A stretch of 64,000 nucleotides of DNA, from the NCBI RefSeq assembly GCF_963576545.1, contig NC_083651.1, positions 10,652,386-10,716,385 on the forward strand. Direction: 5' to 3'. The notes beneath the pieces are model-generated. The model saw only the letters and a program-made list of their open reading frames with translations, was not told the origin of the DNA and ran no database searches. The stretch comes from Limanda limanda. Its lineage: Eukaryota; Chordata; Actinopteri; Pleuronectiformes; Pleuronectidae. Within the stretch, counting starts at the first letter, position 1. Each line of letters begins with the position of its first letter. The translations under genes were made by a program, and so were the position numbers. Positions 34,125-59,000 of this stretch are shown here, piece by piece.

Positions 34125-36488
34125 GGTATTTATGTTTGTACGGAATAAACAATGCAAATATTATGTGCATTTTTGTTAAAGTTTTATGTATAAAAATGTT
34201 GAAATTATTGTCTTACTTCAGAAAATCAATAGACAGTGTGATGGAAATTCATCTTGAGATTTGTAATAGTGAAATTCTCAGGCTGGAGTTGCCTTTGAGT
34301 CTTTTTAATAGTAAGCTCTGCTCTGGGTTTACACAACAAGCACGGGTGCTCAAAATGGAACTGGCCGCAAGTTTAAAAAAAACAGTACTTATACAAAGAG
34401 GCGTTTCATAAAACATACCATGAAAAACAGACATGTAATCATCATCTGTGTCTATCTGCTGTAGCAGTTGGAGGAAAACATCACAGAATAAGGGATTACA
34501 CCCTGTTTGTCAAGGTCATAGCAGTGAGACACCACCAAATAAGGGTTCCATCCTGTCAGGTAGACAGTATCACAGCAGTGAGACACCTGACCAGTGGAAT
34601 TTTCCTCCACAAAAGCATGTTTATTTGTCATACTGTACAAACGACATTCATTACAGTGTGACTGAGGAAAGTCTTCACGAGTTAAAATGTATCTTTACTT
34701 ATTCCCATGATTTTACAGATTTTTCTGATACATTGATTATGTAAAATTTGACTTAAAGTATTCACTGGTGTTTGGTTGTTCACCACAGAGACCAAGATCA
34801 ATATCCTCTTGAAGCCTTTCAACATGAGTGGATTGATTATATGACATGATCTCCAGGATTTAACGCAGTTGCTTAAGAAGGATCTTGTAATTTCCAGGTC
34901 TGGTTGATATTTGATTTTCTTGAGGATGTAACGTGTCAAGAATGTGGCAAACTTTTAAAAATGTTTATGCTGCAAATGGTTGATTTATCACCTCATTTTC
35001 TAATATATATTTTTTTTGGTAAGCAACTATCTAGAGTAACACAGTGATAGATAATGTGAAGGCAAGGGCATACCTGTGTGTCTGTATTTTTCCAAGGACA
35101 GAAAGGGTGAGAGAATTATTATTTCACCTCTTTCTGCTCTGTGATGTTGCCATAGATGGGGTGATAGGACATGTCACATTATGGCTGTATCATTTTCGAT
35201 TAGTGATGGATATCCCCGGCTTCCTCTCTGTTCAGGCTCGGCAAGCACCTTATTTCATTGCTTTTTCACCCGTATCAGGATGGAGCAGTGCTAGCTGAGT
35301 AGACAGGTAGAGTGAAGACAGGCAGTGCAGGTCCAGCCTGCAGGGCCATCTGCGAGTGCCGGGGAAGTGAAGTGTGAGTTTCTGTTCTGCTCTGCCTGGC
35401 TCCAGAGTAATTGGCCGTCAAATGATTAAAATGTTTCAGGGCTGGCAGGTGGGCGCTATCTACAGACAGGCGGCCCGCGTGTTTCCTGCCGGCAGCTCAC
35501 ACATACCCGTCGGCCTGTCTTTTAAACCACCTGTTTGCGTCTGGTCAAGCCTTTGTGTCCCACTGTCAGCAGTGCGATCTGCCCGTGTTGACGTGTGTCC
35601 ATTTGTGCGTGGGTGGGTCTGTCTGGGTCCAACGGGCTGCAGCAGTTGGAGATAACACATAATTGATAAACCATCTGCTCTCTTTGGAGCCAGAGAGGAA
35701 AGCTACAAACCAATAATATATCTAGTCTATTTATTGGCAAGATTCATTATGACTTAATGTTCATAAACTTAGTGATCTTATATGGAATTTGAATCAGGTC
35801 TGAGAATCTCGATAAATGGATCAACTTCCAATGCCATTAACATCAACATTTTGTTAAAGCATCATTCATCCCACTACACAGTATTTGTATCTCGTTGATT
35901 GCTTTATATCTTTTCAAAGTGCAGGCATTATTTTTATTTTTTAGTGCTTACCTGCGTCTCTCAGCTTTGTTCTCGTGGTAGCAGTGGAGGTTAATGAAGC
36001 ATCCCGTTCCTTTCCCAACAGACCTGATCTTCTAATTAGCCCCCAGTGCTCCACAATGCCATAATTACACTGCAGATTAGAGCTTTGGCTGTAATAAGCA
36101 AAAATAGAAGATGACACTTTATAGAGGTGCGCCCCGCTGGATAAAATAAAGTATTTAAAACGCAACAAAGACAGAATAATAAAGATGAATTCCATTTAAG
36201 TATAATCCAAATTAAGTGTGACCCCTAAGAAAGGGTAGGAAAGCAGTGATAAATGCCTTCTACCTCTAGTAATCCAGGAGGATCATGTGATTCATTTTGC
36301 ATTGCCCCTTCGGCAGTGAGCAATCCCCACATCTCAGTCCTCTGGTCACACAGCTAAATACAGAGTGATGGATAACCCAGTAGCTCACAGCTCCAAAGCC
36401 AGAGGTTATTGATTCCCCTTCTTTTCCTCTCCTGCCACCGATCTTTGCCCTCTGGATCTTCCTGGTGACACCTCTCGTATCCATTTAA

Positions 36489-36580
36489 GCTCACACACAC
36501 ACACACACATACACACAAACACACAAAAACACAAACACACACACACACACGCACACACACACCCACACACACACACACCG
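36489..36580. repeat. Imperfect CA-rich microsatellite
   Basis: This is an interrupted (CA)n tract with ACAAA, CACG and CACCCA variants. Cys-Val-rich minus-strand ORFs across it are artefacts. Confidence 0.9.
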
Positions 36581-37879
36581 ACACATACTGAGCCATGGTT
36601 AAGGTCAGTTTGTCTCTGAGTGAAAGGAGAAAGGGGGCACAGAGAAAAGGGAAATTGGTTGGAAAGGAGAAGAAGTGAGGATATTATTATAGATGGAGAC
36701 AGGAAAAGAAAAAGAATGCAAAACAAATTATGTTGCAGGAGGAGAGTGGGAAAAGATGCGACCGGCCCTGTGAGATCAGCATTCGATTGCATCCGATTGT
36801 TTATTCGGCCTGGACAACAATCAGCCAGTTCCTCATATAGTGATGTATGCTGAAATAAAATAAACCAAACATCTATAAGGAAGAGCCAGACAGAAGAAGG
36901 ACACAGGGGTGGGAAAGCAGATATTATAAAGAGTAGGAGGGTGCAGACAGGCACGCCATCATGTTTTATTAAGACCAGTTTTCCAGCCAGAGACATGAGT
37001 CAGCCTGCTCTAGTCAGGGCAGTAATAATTGAAGGGGCTCCCACTTTGTTGGATCCTCAACCCTGCAAGCTTTTACACACCCACTCCCTAAGCCCAAAGC
37101 TTAATCGTATCCACACGTCGAGCCTTGTTAGAACTCTGAATATCATCATTTCTTTCGTTGTGCAGCAAATGCCAGTGCCGAGACTGAGGAGATGGAAGTC
37201 AAGTGAAGCAGCCTGAAATCCCACTCAGTTTCTTCTTAATCTCAGTAAACAGCACAAGAGGAAACTGTCGCCGGAGCTTGTGCCAGAACGCTGATGCCTG
37301 TTGGTGACAATTCCTGTGTGAACGCTGTTATACCCTGCCAGCTATGTGCACATGTGCTACTCGCCTCTCATGTATGGGTGGAAGGAGCATTTGTCCTCCT
37401 TGGCAGCCGGAGTGAACAGACGGAGCACGAGGAAGCGGTCATTTGTCTGTCGGCCTGCCGATCTGTCAGCGTCGTGTTACAGTTGCAGCCACTGGAAGTG
37501 GATGATGCATAATCCCACCCACCAGATGATCAGTGGATTCATGGGCACAGCTGAAAGTCCGTCTCACCTCTAATGCAGTTTGTGTCACACTGACCTGACA
37601 GCCTTTAGACAGCGAGACTTTGTTGCACTGTTTAAATTGGCTGGGCACACATTTGGTGATGAAGAACCCAGAGTTCCCAGACAAGACGCCAGGAGGCTTG
37701 ATGAAATAAAAATAAGGGATCATTTCTCTGTACTTTTCATGTGGTTTTTCCTATTTTTTCAAGAAATTGCACCCAGAGTCCAAGACTATTTAAATGTCAC
37801 TTATAATGACTTATTTTGATCTACAACACTGCATGCATACATCATTTTCATCACGTACACTAAAAAAATATGTACATGC

Positions 37880-38290
37880 TGTATATTGCCGGACTCACAA
37901 GATTTTGGTGCGAAAAAGTCAATGTTGCTTTGTCATCATAAAGCAATTTTTTGCGATGTGAATGCGATACCTCATGAATTACTTCAGGGAATCTTTAAAA
38001 ATTCGTACCAACAGTCACTTTGACTCAAAGATGAAAAGATTAGTTCGGTGGTGGAAGGTCAAAGCTCAAAGTCCACTGTGTCCTTACAAAACGTGATTTT
38101 GGTCTTGTGAACGTAACGTGGGAATTTCCTCAAATTTAGCACAAATGTTCACTTGAACAAGAAGATGAAAAGATTAGATTCGGATGTAGAGAATAAAGGT
38201 CACAGTGACGTCTTGAGTCGGATAAAAATAAAAGTAGATTCAAGACGCACTGATTGGCAGAGGCTTACGACCGGAGGGCAGCAATTCTAG
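37880..38290. repeat. Dispersed repeat with internal ~125-bp tandem units
   Basis: Two degenerate units share the order: a GAATTNCTTCAGGGAAT-like block, a GTTCACTTGAACAAGAAGATG-like block, AAAAGATTAG, a GGTCAAAG or GGTCACAGTG block, then a TTTTGGTCTTGTGAACG-type linker. This is a known style of teleost dispersed repeat. I cannot name its family. Confidence 0.5.
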
Positions 38291-39824
38291 TTTGTTGTTA
38301 TCAGAAAGATAGATGATACCAGTGCTCATTGACTTAATACAAGTACCACATCTTAATGTGTGGCTTCTGCTTGCACTACTTCAATGTGTTTGTATGTGCG
38401 CGTGCATGTGCGTGTACACAGTGAGCACCTGGTGTTTCAAAGACACAGCCACAGGCAACACAAATGAATAGCATCAATCAAGCAAGTGGGAAAGGATTTC
38501 AGAGACATACGAGCTAAGAAACATCAAACAGCAGGGGAGAGCCATCATGTCCCGCAATTGATGCTGTTAGATTGATTCTGAATCTTGAATCCCGTCTAGA
38601 GAAGCAGTACCATCAGCTGCATTGGACAAACTAGGCCATTTTGACCTGGGAACGTTGTGGAGCCTGTTATCTGGTGAATGCACAATATCTTGAATCATTT
38701 TGGTGAGAAAAGGGGAATGTGAGGTAAAGATTTAAAGGTTACTCTGGTGGGCCAGCTGTATCCCCATATGACTCAGTTCGCTCTGAAGCTTTCTAGCCCG
38801 TTTGATTCCTAACATCTGACAGAGAATATGGGCAAAGTCAGGACCTTGAGAAAATCAAGCATTTCATATGCCCAAGCATCTACTCTCTGTTCCCTGTCAG
38901 TTCGGCCTCTGTCTCACACACTCCCTCCCTCACACACTTACACACTTACACACTTACACACAACTCCGTTCAGCCAAAACACCCATGGGGGAGAGCGTCT
39001 GGGTGCTGGAAATGTCAAACTGCTTTGTCACGTCCTATCTCAGTCAGGGAGTCTAACCACTGTGTGTGGAGAGTGGGCATATGTGTATGTTCTGCAAAAA
39101 AACCTTACCCAAGGCTCAATATGCTGTTAGTCTGAACTATCATTTGGGCTCAAAGGAATGGCATAAATTTACATTTGCAATATAATGTAGCGTTGATAAG
39201 ACAACTAGATTAGATGTAAATTAAGACAAGTTAGTAGAAAAAGTTAAGAGGTTAATGATACCCAATTCTGAAGGTTGTCCTATAAATGCTAGAGTATATT
39301 TAAACCTAGACTCACATGACACCTGCTACATGCCAAAATCTGTTTACTCTTCTACATTATACATAATATTTGCATCCTTGTTTATCTCATGATGGGCCCA
39401 ATGGTGGGACTGTCTTCTCCTTCTGCCGGAGGCTCTGTCATCATATTTTTCTGGGTCCGGACTTCGACCTTGGTTCCCGTGGCAACTGCCACTGAGGAAT
39501 GGGCCAGTTGTTTTTTTTTTTTTGTTTTTTTTATCAGTGCCCTCTTCAGCTGAGCTGGAGGCAGACAGTGAACTATGGTTTGTGATATCTGACCTGTGAC
39601 TGACCTGTGGAAATTCTACTTGACCTGACGATAACAAAAAGTCCCTCAGAGAACATTTTAAAAGGCTTGTTTTCCTTGTTTTCAAAAGGTAATTTGGGTT
39701 TTTGTGATGTTTTTATAGAGGTTAATTCTCACACTATTGCATTATCTTAAAGAGCTGCTTAATTCCAGCTGAAAATCTTGTTTTTACTGACAAGGGTTTG
39801 TTCATTGGAGGTTCTTTTTTCTCT

Positions 39825-39937
39825 GTCCACCAAGTTTCTTGGAAATATCTTTAGTAGTTTTGCTTAATCCTGCTGAAAAACAAACACACCAACAGATCAT
39901 GATGAAACCATAGTCTCATTGGTGGAGTTAATAATGT
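39825..39937. repeat. Dispersed fish repeat, copy E (fragment)
   Basis: CCACCAAGTTTCTTGGAAAT, TAGTAGTTTTGCTTAATCCT and a CAAACACACC tail, ending ATTGGTGGAGTTAAT, match the 3' half of the window's dispersed family. Confidence 0.45.
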
Positions 39938-41566
39938 CTTTTGCACATTTTACATCAATATTTTTTAATCCAGGATTAAGCCCGAAATGTCTTACTGACC
40001 TAAAGCTGATGTGAAACTTTAACTCTATAACCAAGTCTTGTTTGAACTTATCATGGTTCCCTTAAAAGCAATTATATGAAAGGAGACTTAGCTACTGTAT
40101 TCTTTATATTACCTATTTTCTAGGTTTAAGACCAACAAGAGTTTCTATCTCAATGACAAAATGAGTAAAAGACCCAGAAAAAATGTTTCTGTATCGTATT
40201 CCCCTCTTGGCATGGTGACATATTTGTTGCCGTAATATTGTCTGATATTCATATTTTGTATCTGATCTTCCCCCTCTACAGTTATATTTTCCTCAAGCAA
40301 CTCAAACTACTCGGGGTAGCTTAAAGACAGATTGTGAACTGTCTAAACAGAAAAACTAACACTGACAGCCAGGAGATGGGATGTCAACAGTGGGATCCCA
40401 TGTCAAAGTCCCACCCTTTGTTGACAAAAGCATCCACCCTGACCTCTGTTCAATGACATTTAGCAGTGTTATAACAGTAAGGCTACTTCAGCCTGTGCTC
40501 CTGTCAGACAACAGTCATTGTTTTCATGACTGTGAGCTGCCTTTGTCAGTGAGGACAGTGTCTCTAAATCTAGTAGGTACTAGTAAGAGTATAATCATTT
40601 TTGGGGTTCTTAAAACATCAATACTTCATCTTATTTCATCAATTTCTTTCACTCAGGTAATTTTATCTACCAATTGCATCATCACCTATTTTCAAAACAC
40701 AATAGAAGAATCAGACCTTCTAGACGTACAAGTCTGCACAGTAAGTGTGTTTGTGTGTAGGAGGGTGGATGGCACCAGTCCCATTTTCCTGGGGTGAATT
40801 TGATCATTCCAGCGATGCTTCAAAAAGAGTCTTCATCGGGCTTCGAGTCTTCATCTCTTTTTTCACATTTTCCAACCGTCCTATTGCCAATCTCACGTGT
40901 AAGTCTTTTTTTAGGGTGAGCGGCTCTACCCACTCACAAGCTGCTCGTTCTTCCACATACATGCATTTCAAGGCTGTAATCACATCTGTCATATTGTCTC
41001 CAAAGGAAAGCCAAGTTATGGTGTTTCGCTAAATGACTAGTGCAGTGTGTTTTTCTTCGCTTTCTTTAATGTCATGATTGTTTCAATCATGTCATGTTGT
41101 TGTCGGTGTTCAATGGCGCTGCTGTTCCCACAGGAAATAACATACATACATCTATTCCCGTCTTTCCCCTCTTGTTTCCAGCTGCCTGAATACGAGCTGA
41201 TTCTGCTGTCTGGGTGGATATTTCTCCCAGCAGCCAAAGAAAAGGCTCCTGATTGCTTTGAATTTCCTCCAGTTTAACTACCGGCCCTCTCTGCCTGTTA
41301 CCACTTTTCAATATAGAACACAGTCTATAGTTGGCAAGCCCAAAATAAATAGTTTACCATGCCTTTCATGTACATTTCTTTCCATGGTGTGACCTCTAGC
41401 TGGTGTTATCTTAAACTGCTATTTTCAATGTAAATTTGGATTTATATTCTTGATAGTTTCTAGTATAATTCTGGGTACATGTTGTTTTTTCAGTTGGTGT
41501 GGTGATCCCATTAGAGCCATGTATCACTACAGATTGTAATGCAATGTAAGAGCACTTGAAAAACGC

Positions 41567-41885
41567 ATGCCTCTGCCAAGGCCCACCATTCAATTTATTA
41601 CGTCTGTATTTTTATTTGGATCTTCACCAGATTGCACACACTCATAGATATGGCTTCTGAACTTTTTTTAAAATTGAAAGCCATGACTTATTTTTTGAGG
41701 AATCGAGATTGAGTGAATAACACTCAATCTTGCAGGGTTAAAGAACATGGAAAATGGTGCCTTTCCTGACCTACACAGCATCGTTCACCAAGTTAAGTGG
41801 TAATACATCCAAAAGTTTTTGTGTAATCATCCAAAATAATAGACAGACAAACAAAACATGGTGGCCTCCGTCAAGAGGAATAGAA
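41567..41885. repeat. Dispersed fish repeat, copy D
   Basis: It starts GCCTCTGCCAAGGCCC. A CACCAAGTTAAGTGGTAATA block, TTTGTGTAATCATCC and GACAGACAAACAAAAC follow, and it ends near GGCCTCCGTCAAGAGG. It is a full-length but diverged copy in NALCN intron 9. Confidence 0.5.
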
Positions 41886-42313
41886 AGTCTTTAAATATAA
41901 AGGGGCCATTCTAAGGTAAAGAAAACAACAATTTGTACAATTAAGATGATAACACACTAGTAAGACATCATTAGGATTATTTTATATTCAATTTCTGCCA
42001 ATAGATCCCTTTCAACTAAATCTTACACACTGGACCTTGAAAGGTTATGGATATTGACTCAAACAAAATGCAAATATGTTGTTAGACTGTTATTTCCACT
42101 CCATGGTGCCATGTAATGTACCAGTCCTGTCTGATTCACAGCCTTCAATTAGACTGGAAATTATTCATCAGATGATGCTGTTATTTATCATCACGCTGTT
42201 ACTTGCTCTTATCCGAACATCAATTTATTCAAGTTCAGTGGTAAACAAACTGAAGTAGACCTTTTCTTGTGTTATGTGCTTCCTCTTTGCAAGTTGTGTG
42301 CACTCTATATTGA

Positions 42314-45973
<3,660 letters not shown>

Positions 45974-47580
45974 CAGGACTGTCTCAGAAAATTAGAATAT
46001 TGTGATAAAGTTCTTTATTTTCTGTAATGCAATTAAAAAAACAAAAATGTCATGCATTCTGGATTCATTACAAATCAACTGAAATATTGCAAGCCTTTTA
46101 TTCTTTTAATATTGCTGATTATGGCTTACAGCTTAAGAAAACTCAAATATCCTATCTCTAAATATTAGAATATCATGAAAAAGTATACTAGTAGGGTATT
46201 CAACTAATCACTTGAATCGTCTAATTAACTCGAAACACCTGCAAGGGTTTCCTGAGCCTTGAAAAACACTCAGCTTGGTTCAGTAAACTAAATCACAAGT
46301 ATGGGGAAGACTGCTGATCTGACTGCTGTCCAGAGGACCATCATTGACACCCTCCATCAGGAGGGTAAGACACAAAAAGACATTTCTCAAAGAGCAAGCT
46401 GTTCACAGAGTGCAGTTTCAAAGCACATCCACAAAAAGTCTGTTGGAAGGGGGAAATGTGGCAGGAAACGCTGCACAACCAAGAGAGATGACCGCAGCCT
46501 TAACCGCATTGTGAAGAAGGGTCGCTTCCAGAATTTGGGGGAGCTTCAAAGACAGTGGACTGAAGCTGGAGTCCAGGTATCAAAAGCCACTGTTCACAGA
46601 CGTGTCCGGGAAATGGGCTACAATAGCCGTATTCCCATGGTCAAGCCACTTCTGAACTCAAGACAACGGAAGAAGCGTCTGACTTGGGCTATGGAAAAGA
46701 AGCACTGGGCAGTTGCAGAGTGGTCCAAAGTCCTCTTTTCAGACGAAAGCAAGTGTTGTATTTCATTTGGAAGTCAAGGCGCCAGAGTCTGGAGAAAGGC
46801 TGGAGAGGAGCAAAATCCAAGTTGCTTGAAATCCAGTGTGAAGTTCCCACAGTCAGTGATGGTTTGGGGAGCCATGTCAGCTGCTGGTGTTGGTCCACTG
46901 TGTTTCATCAAGTCCAGAGTAAATGCAGCTGTGTACCAAGAGATTTTAGAGCACTACATGCTTCCGTCTGCTGAAAAGCTCTATGGAGATGAGGATTTCA
47001 TTTTCCAGCATGATCTGGCACCTGCCCACAGTGCCAAAACCACCAGTAACTGGTGTACTGACCATGGCATTACTGTCCTCGATTGGCCTGCCAATTCCCC
47101 TGACCTGAACCCCATAGAGAATTTGTGGGGTATTATGAAGAAGAAGCTGAAAGACACCAGACCAAACAATGCAAATGAGCTAAAGGCCGCTGTTGAAGCA
47201 TCCTGGGCATCCATAAACCCTAAGCAATGCCACAGGCTGATTGCCTCCATGCCCCGCCGCATTGATGCAGTTATCCGTGCAAAAGGATTCCCAACCAAGT
47301 ACTGAGTGCATTAATGGACATTTTCAAATGTTTGATTTTGTTTTGCTGTTATAAATCTTTTTTTTACTTGGTCTGAGGAAATATTCTAATTTTTTGAGAT
47401 AGGATTTTTGAGTTTTCTTAAGCTGTAAGCCATAATCAGCAATATTAAAAGAATAAAAGGCTTGCAATATTTCAGTTGATTTGTAATGAATCCAGAATGC
47501 ATGACATTTTTGTTTTTTTAATTGCATTACAGAAAATAAAGAACTTTATCACAATATTCTAATTTTCTGAGACAGTCCTG
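45974..47580 (+). mobile_element. Full-length Tc1-like transposon (1,607 bp)
   Basis: It is flanked by TA on both sides (45972-45973 and 47581-47582), the target site of Tc1/mariner elements. It begins CAGGACTGTCTCAGAAAATT and ends with the exact complement. The inverted arms are about 200 bp (45974-46173 and 47381-47580) with only about three mismatches by eye, which is unusually long and well preserved. Between them lies an uninterrupted transposase. The element lies in NALCN intron 11 in the same orientation as the gene. Arm identity and an open reading frame both point to a young insertion. Confidence 0.96.
46301..47305 (+). CDS. Tc1-like transposase, intact (334 aa)
   Basis: It catalyses cut-and-paste transposition into TA dinucleotides by binding the inverted arms. 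The N-terminal half holds two helix-turn-helix regions (about residues 5-45 and 65-110) joined by a basic GRGKCGRKR hinge in place of the usual GRPR motif. The catalytic triad is complete: D148 (LFSDES), D238 (FQHDLAPAH) and E273 (NPIENLWG), giving DD34E spacing. The length of 334 residues is within the normal 330-350 range, and there is no frameshift or internal stop. The start codon at 46301 gives MGKTADLT, typical of the family. It may still be functional, but activity cannot be inferred from sequence alone. Confidence 0.96.
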   Translation: MGKTADLTAVQRTIIDTLHQEGKTQKDISQRASCSQSAVSKHIHKKSVGRGKCGRKRCTTKRDDRSLNRIVKKGRFQNLGELQRQWTEAGVQVSKATVHRRVREMGYNSRIPMVKPLLNSRQRKKRLTWAMEKKHWAVAEWSKVLFSDESKCCISFGSQGARVWRKAGEEQNPSCLKSSVKFPQSVMVWGAMSAAGVGPLCFIKSRVNAAVYQEILEHYMLPSAEKLYGDEDFIFQHDLAPAHSAKTTSNWCTDHGITVLDWPANSPDLNPIENLWGIMKKKLKDTRPNNANELKAAVEASWASINPKQCHRLIASMPRRIDAVIRAKGFPTKY

Positions 47581-47582
47581 TA

Positions 47583-55690
<8,108 letters not shown>

Positions 55691-55697
55691 GTGTTAA

Positions 55698-55699
<2 letters not shown>

Positions 55700-55767
<68 letters not shown>
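55700..55767. repeat. (CA)n microsatellite
   Basis: This is a pure CA tract of about 68 bp in NALCN intron 14. A second CA tract follows within 160 bp. Confidence 0.97.
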
Positions 55768-55771
<4 letters not shown>

Positions 55772-55922
55772 GTATGCTCTACTCATCAATGTTAATTTGG
55801 ATAATGCGTTTATTGCGTGAAATTAGGTTTCCGGGAAATCTTTAATGAAATGATGCCTGGGACAAGAGAAAGTTAGACAGCAGTGGAAAACAGAAGTGAG
55901 GGGAAGATGTTGGAGCCCCAAA

Positions 55923-55927
55923 ACACA

Positions 55928-56007
<80 letters not shown>
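55923..56007. repeat. (CA)n microsatellite with AACA interruptions
   Basis: This CA tract of about 85 bp is interrupted by ACAAACAC near 55973 and ends ACACCACC. Confidence 0.97.
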
Positions 56008-59000
56008 ACCCTCCAAGGTGTGGAACTTAGCTCTGCTCATGAATCAAATTCAAACTGAGCTCTTTTTTAACATATTTTAACTAAATTAGTGAGTATTATT
56101 ATTATAGATTATACACAAACATGTAGATCTGTAGAGTGGAATACTATTTTAAGGTGACATTTTCACTTGCTTCTGTTGATCCTTTTTTCTTTAAGATAAA
56201 TATTTTTTTTGTATACAACCATCTTAGTTGATAATCACAGAGCCACAGACATCTGAAATGTCAACTGCTAAGAACACACGCCTTTATTTTCAATCAGTGG
56301 CAAACGGCAACATTGAAATATGACTTTATCTATTGGACGTTGTTGCAGGTTGTTATTGTTGTGCCTTCATCTATGGTGTCACAGGTCGGTGGGCTCTGTG
56401 ATTGGGGAGACTGATGGCCCATCTCCATTTAACAAATCATCCCTGCCTGCAGAGCACTGTCTGTGGGAGGGGGAGGTGCAGGGAGAAGGGAAAAATCTGC
56501 GCCGCTAGATATCAACCAAATAGAAAAAGGTGTTTACCCCTAAGGGCAGGAATGATGATGATAATGTGTGCGTATGAGTTGTCAGCAGTGGTAAATCTGT
56601 GGTAAATGCATTTTTGCATCTCTGTGTTTGTGTGAAAGTGGAAATGTGTGCAATCAAACAGCTCCTCGGGCCAGGTAGATGAGTCATGAGGAAAACATGT
56701 GGGAAATCGTTGAATAGGAGCAAGTAGAAAGGTAGAGAGCGAGAAAAGCTACATTTCCTTAATTTGCCGTCTTTTTACCAAACATAGACAAATCGTGGCA
56801 TATGCAACCATTGTTTTAATTGTCTTTGCACATTCAAGCAGGAGCAATACACATTGGGGATATAGATTGTGGTTTAAAGTAGTACTTATTATTTTTCCCT
56901 GGCTAATTCAGTTTTTGCACAATCTATCGTCTGATGGCAAACTAGCCTCTGGGGGCAACGGGCAATATTTTGGAGCTTCCGGTGCAGACAGGCTGTTTTG
57001 TGTCTCCACATAAATCTATAATTCTCCACACAAAATACAAACAGCCATAGTTTTTGTATGTGTTTTATGGTCCAAACAACTTTTTGGGTTAATCTCTATT
57101 AACTTCTGTCAGGATAAGAATGCCATGGAAACGGAAACCAGAAAGCTTTGTTCATATAGATTAGTTTGCCCCGACCTGCCCTTTCACCATCAGCGTGCAC
57201 AGCGATGAAGACACATGCAAACCAATCTGGGTTATGGCTGATTATTTTAAAGAAATCCAATATGAGGAAGGAGCAAAGGACGCAGGCAGAGAGAGGGAGT
57301 CTAGGAGAGAGTGTCTAGGCTGCAGTGACAGTGCAGGGGCAGGCAGGGACAGACCAACTGAGCCAGTGAAGAAGAAAAAGTAGAATATACACTCATCATG
57401 GATGATTGTGGCTTTAAGCCTCGTGTTAAGTTTTGTTTAAAATGCAAATATGGATCGTTTTGACAAATCAAGGACCACTTCTACCTCAGAGTGTCTCTCA
57501 CAGTCCTTTTTGTGAAGACCTTGATAAAACAAATCAACTTTCAAATTCAGCAAATGCTCACACATATTTCAGTATGATATCAGGTTATGTTATAGCGGTA
57601 TCGGAATCCAGTATCGTTTGAGTTATATGCAAGAAGGAAAACATCAAATCAGATACATTTCCCACTCATTTCCATATTTATATTATTTCCCGGCCTCATA
57701 TGCAAGCAGATCCATTCATGTGGGTGTGCCCAGTAGCCTCTTGCCTCTTTGAGCTGGGCCCACAATGGCCTTCAGATAGCATTTACCTTTTCTTACGCTT
57801 GAGAATAATTGTTGGGGTAAATATTAGATTTCCAGATAATCTGATTGTGTGATTTTAGGAATTTCTTAATGAAAAAGCAGACTGTTGTGATGTTATTTTT
57901 TTTCTAAGTTTTATTCGACAAATTTGTGTGTATTTGTGTCTCTCTCTATGTACTGTGGAAGTCTGTATGTGGGCATTACTTGTGGTCTGATGGATGACGA
58001 TGATGATGATGGATTACTACTTTGTCATATCCCAAATATATGAACAGTTTAACAGATATTTGTGAGGCTCACCACCATGTGTACATCCTCAAATAAACAC
58101 TGTGGGGAGTTCCGCAGGCCGAGTGTGGCACAGAGGTAATCAGATCGCCGCCCCCATGCGTGTCGGGCTCGTCAAAGTCGGCGTGGAGAGAAGCATGGCA
58201 GCGACAGTGTGTGATCGTCGACCGGGTAGCGTCTGTCTTCCTGTTCCACATTTGTCAGCTGAACGGAGCTCGATGTGGCGTAGATCAAACGGGAGAAGGG
58301 GGGGGGGGGGCGAGGGAGGTGGAGTGAGTGACGGAGGTGGAAGGAGAGATAAACAGTGGGAGCGAAGGAAGAGGAAGGAGAGCAAGATTAAAGGTTGTTT
58401 GCTTGGGGTGTAAATGATGTTTAGGACGAGTGGTCACTGGTCCACAGCTGTGACGGGAACATACATTGTCACCGTGGCAACAGAGACACGATAAGGGCTC
58501 TTCTCTCCAAATAACATCCGATCCGTCTCATTACCTCGATGTGCGTACAATGCACTACGGGGTGGTGCGTGTGCCTGTGGGCTTTCTGACGACTGTTTGG
58601 TCTGTGCTTTGGCCATTTTGTTTCGAAATGCCATCGACATTGAACGCAGATTTTGTTAAGGAGGAATTAGTTTGATCAAATGTGTTATGGAGCGATTGTG
58701 TCGTGGCTCTCCACCAAGGATTTCATTATTTATAAATTAGACTAAAAGCCTGTCCTCCACTTGGGTGATTTATGGATAAAAGGACTTTTGAGGATTTAGT
58801 GAAAGAGAAGAAAGGCGAGGGAGACGGAGGGAGGAGGGAATAAAAAAGCGCTCCCCTTTGAGAATCCCATTATAATGTGTTCTTATCTTTTAAATGTCAC
58901 CTTCAGTTTTCTATTGGAAGGCACTCAAGGCACGGTGCCCCTGCCATGTTCTGAGACTAGCATGAACACGCATGCACAACAATTACATAAATGTTTTTTG

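Noticed and set aside
36406..36996. 196-codon minus-strand ORF in intron 9
   Set aside because: It is driven by a CA-rich tract and low-complexity sequence, with no domain signature.
39344..39685. 113-codon minus-strand ORF with KNKKKK
   Set aside because: The lysine run comes from a poly-T tract and nothing resembles a known family.
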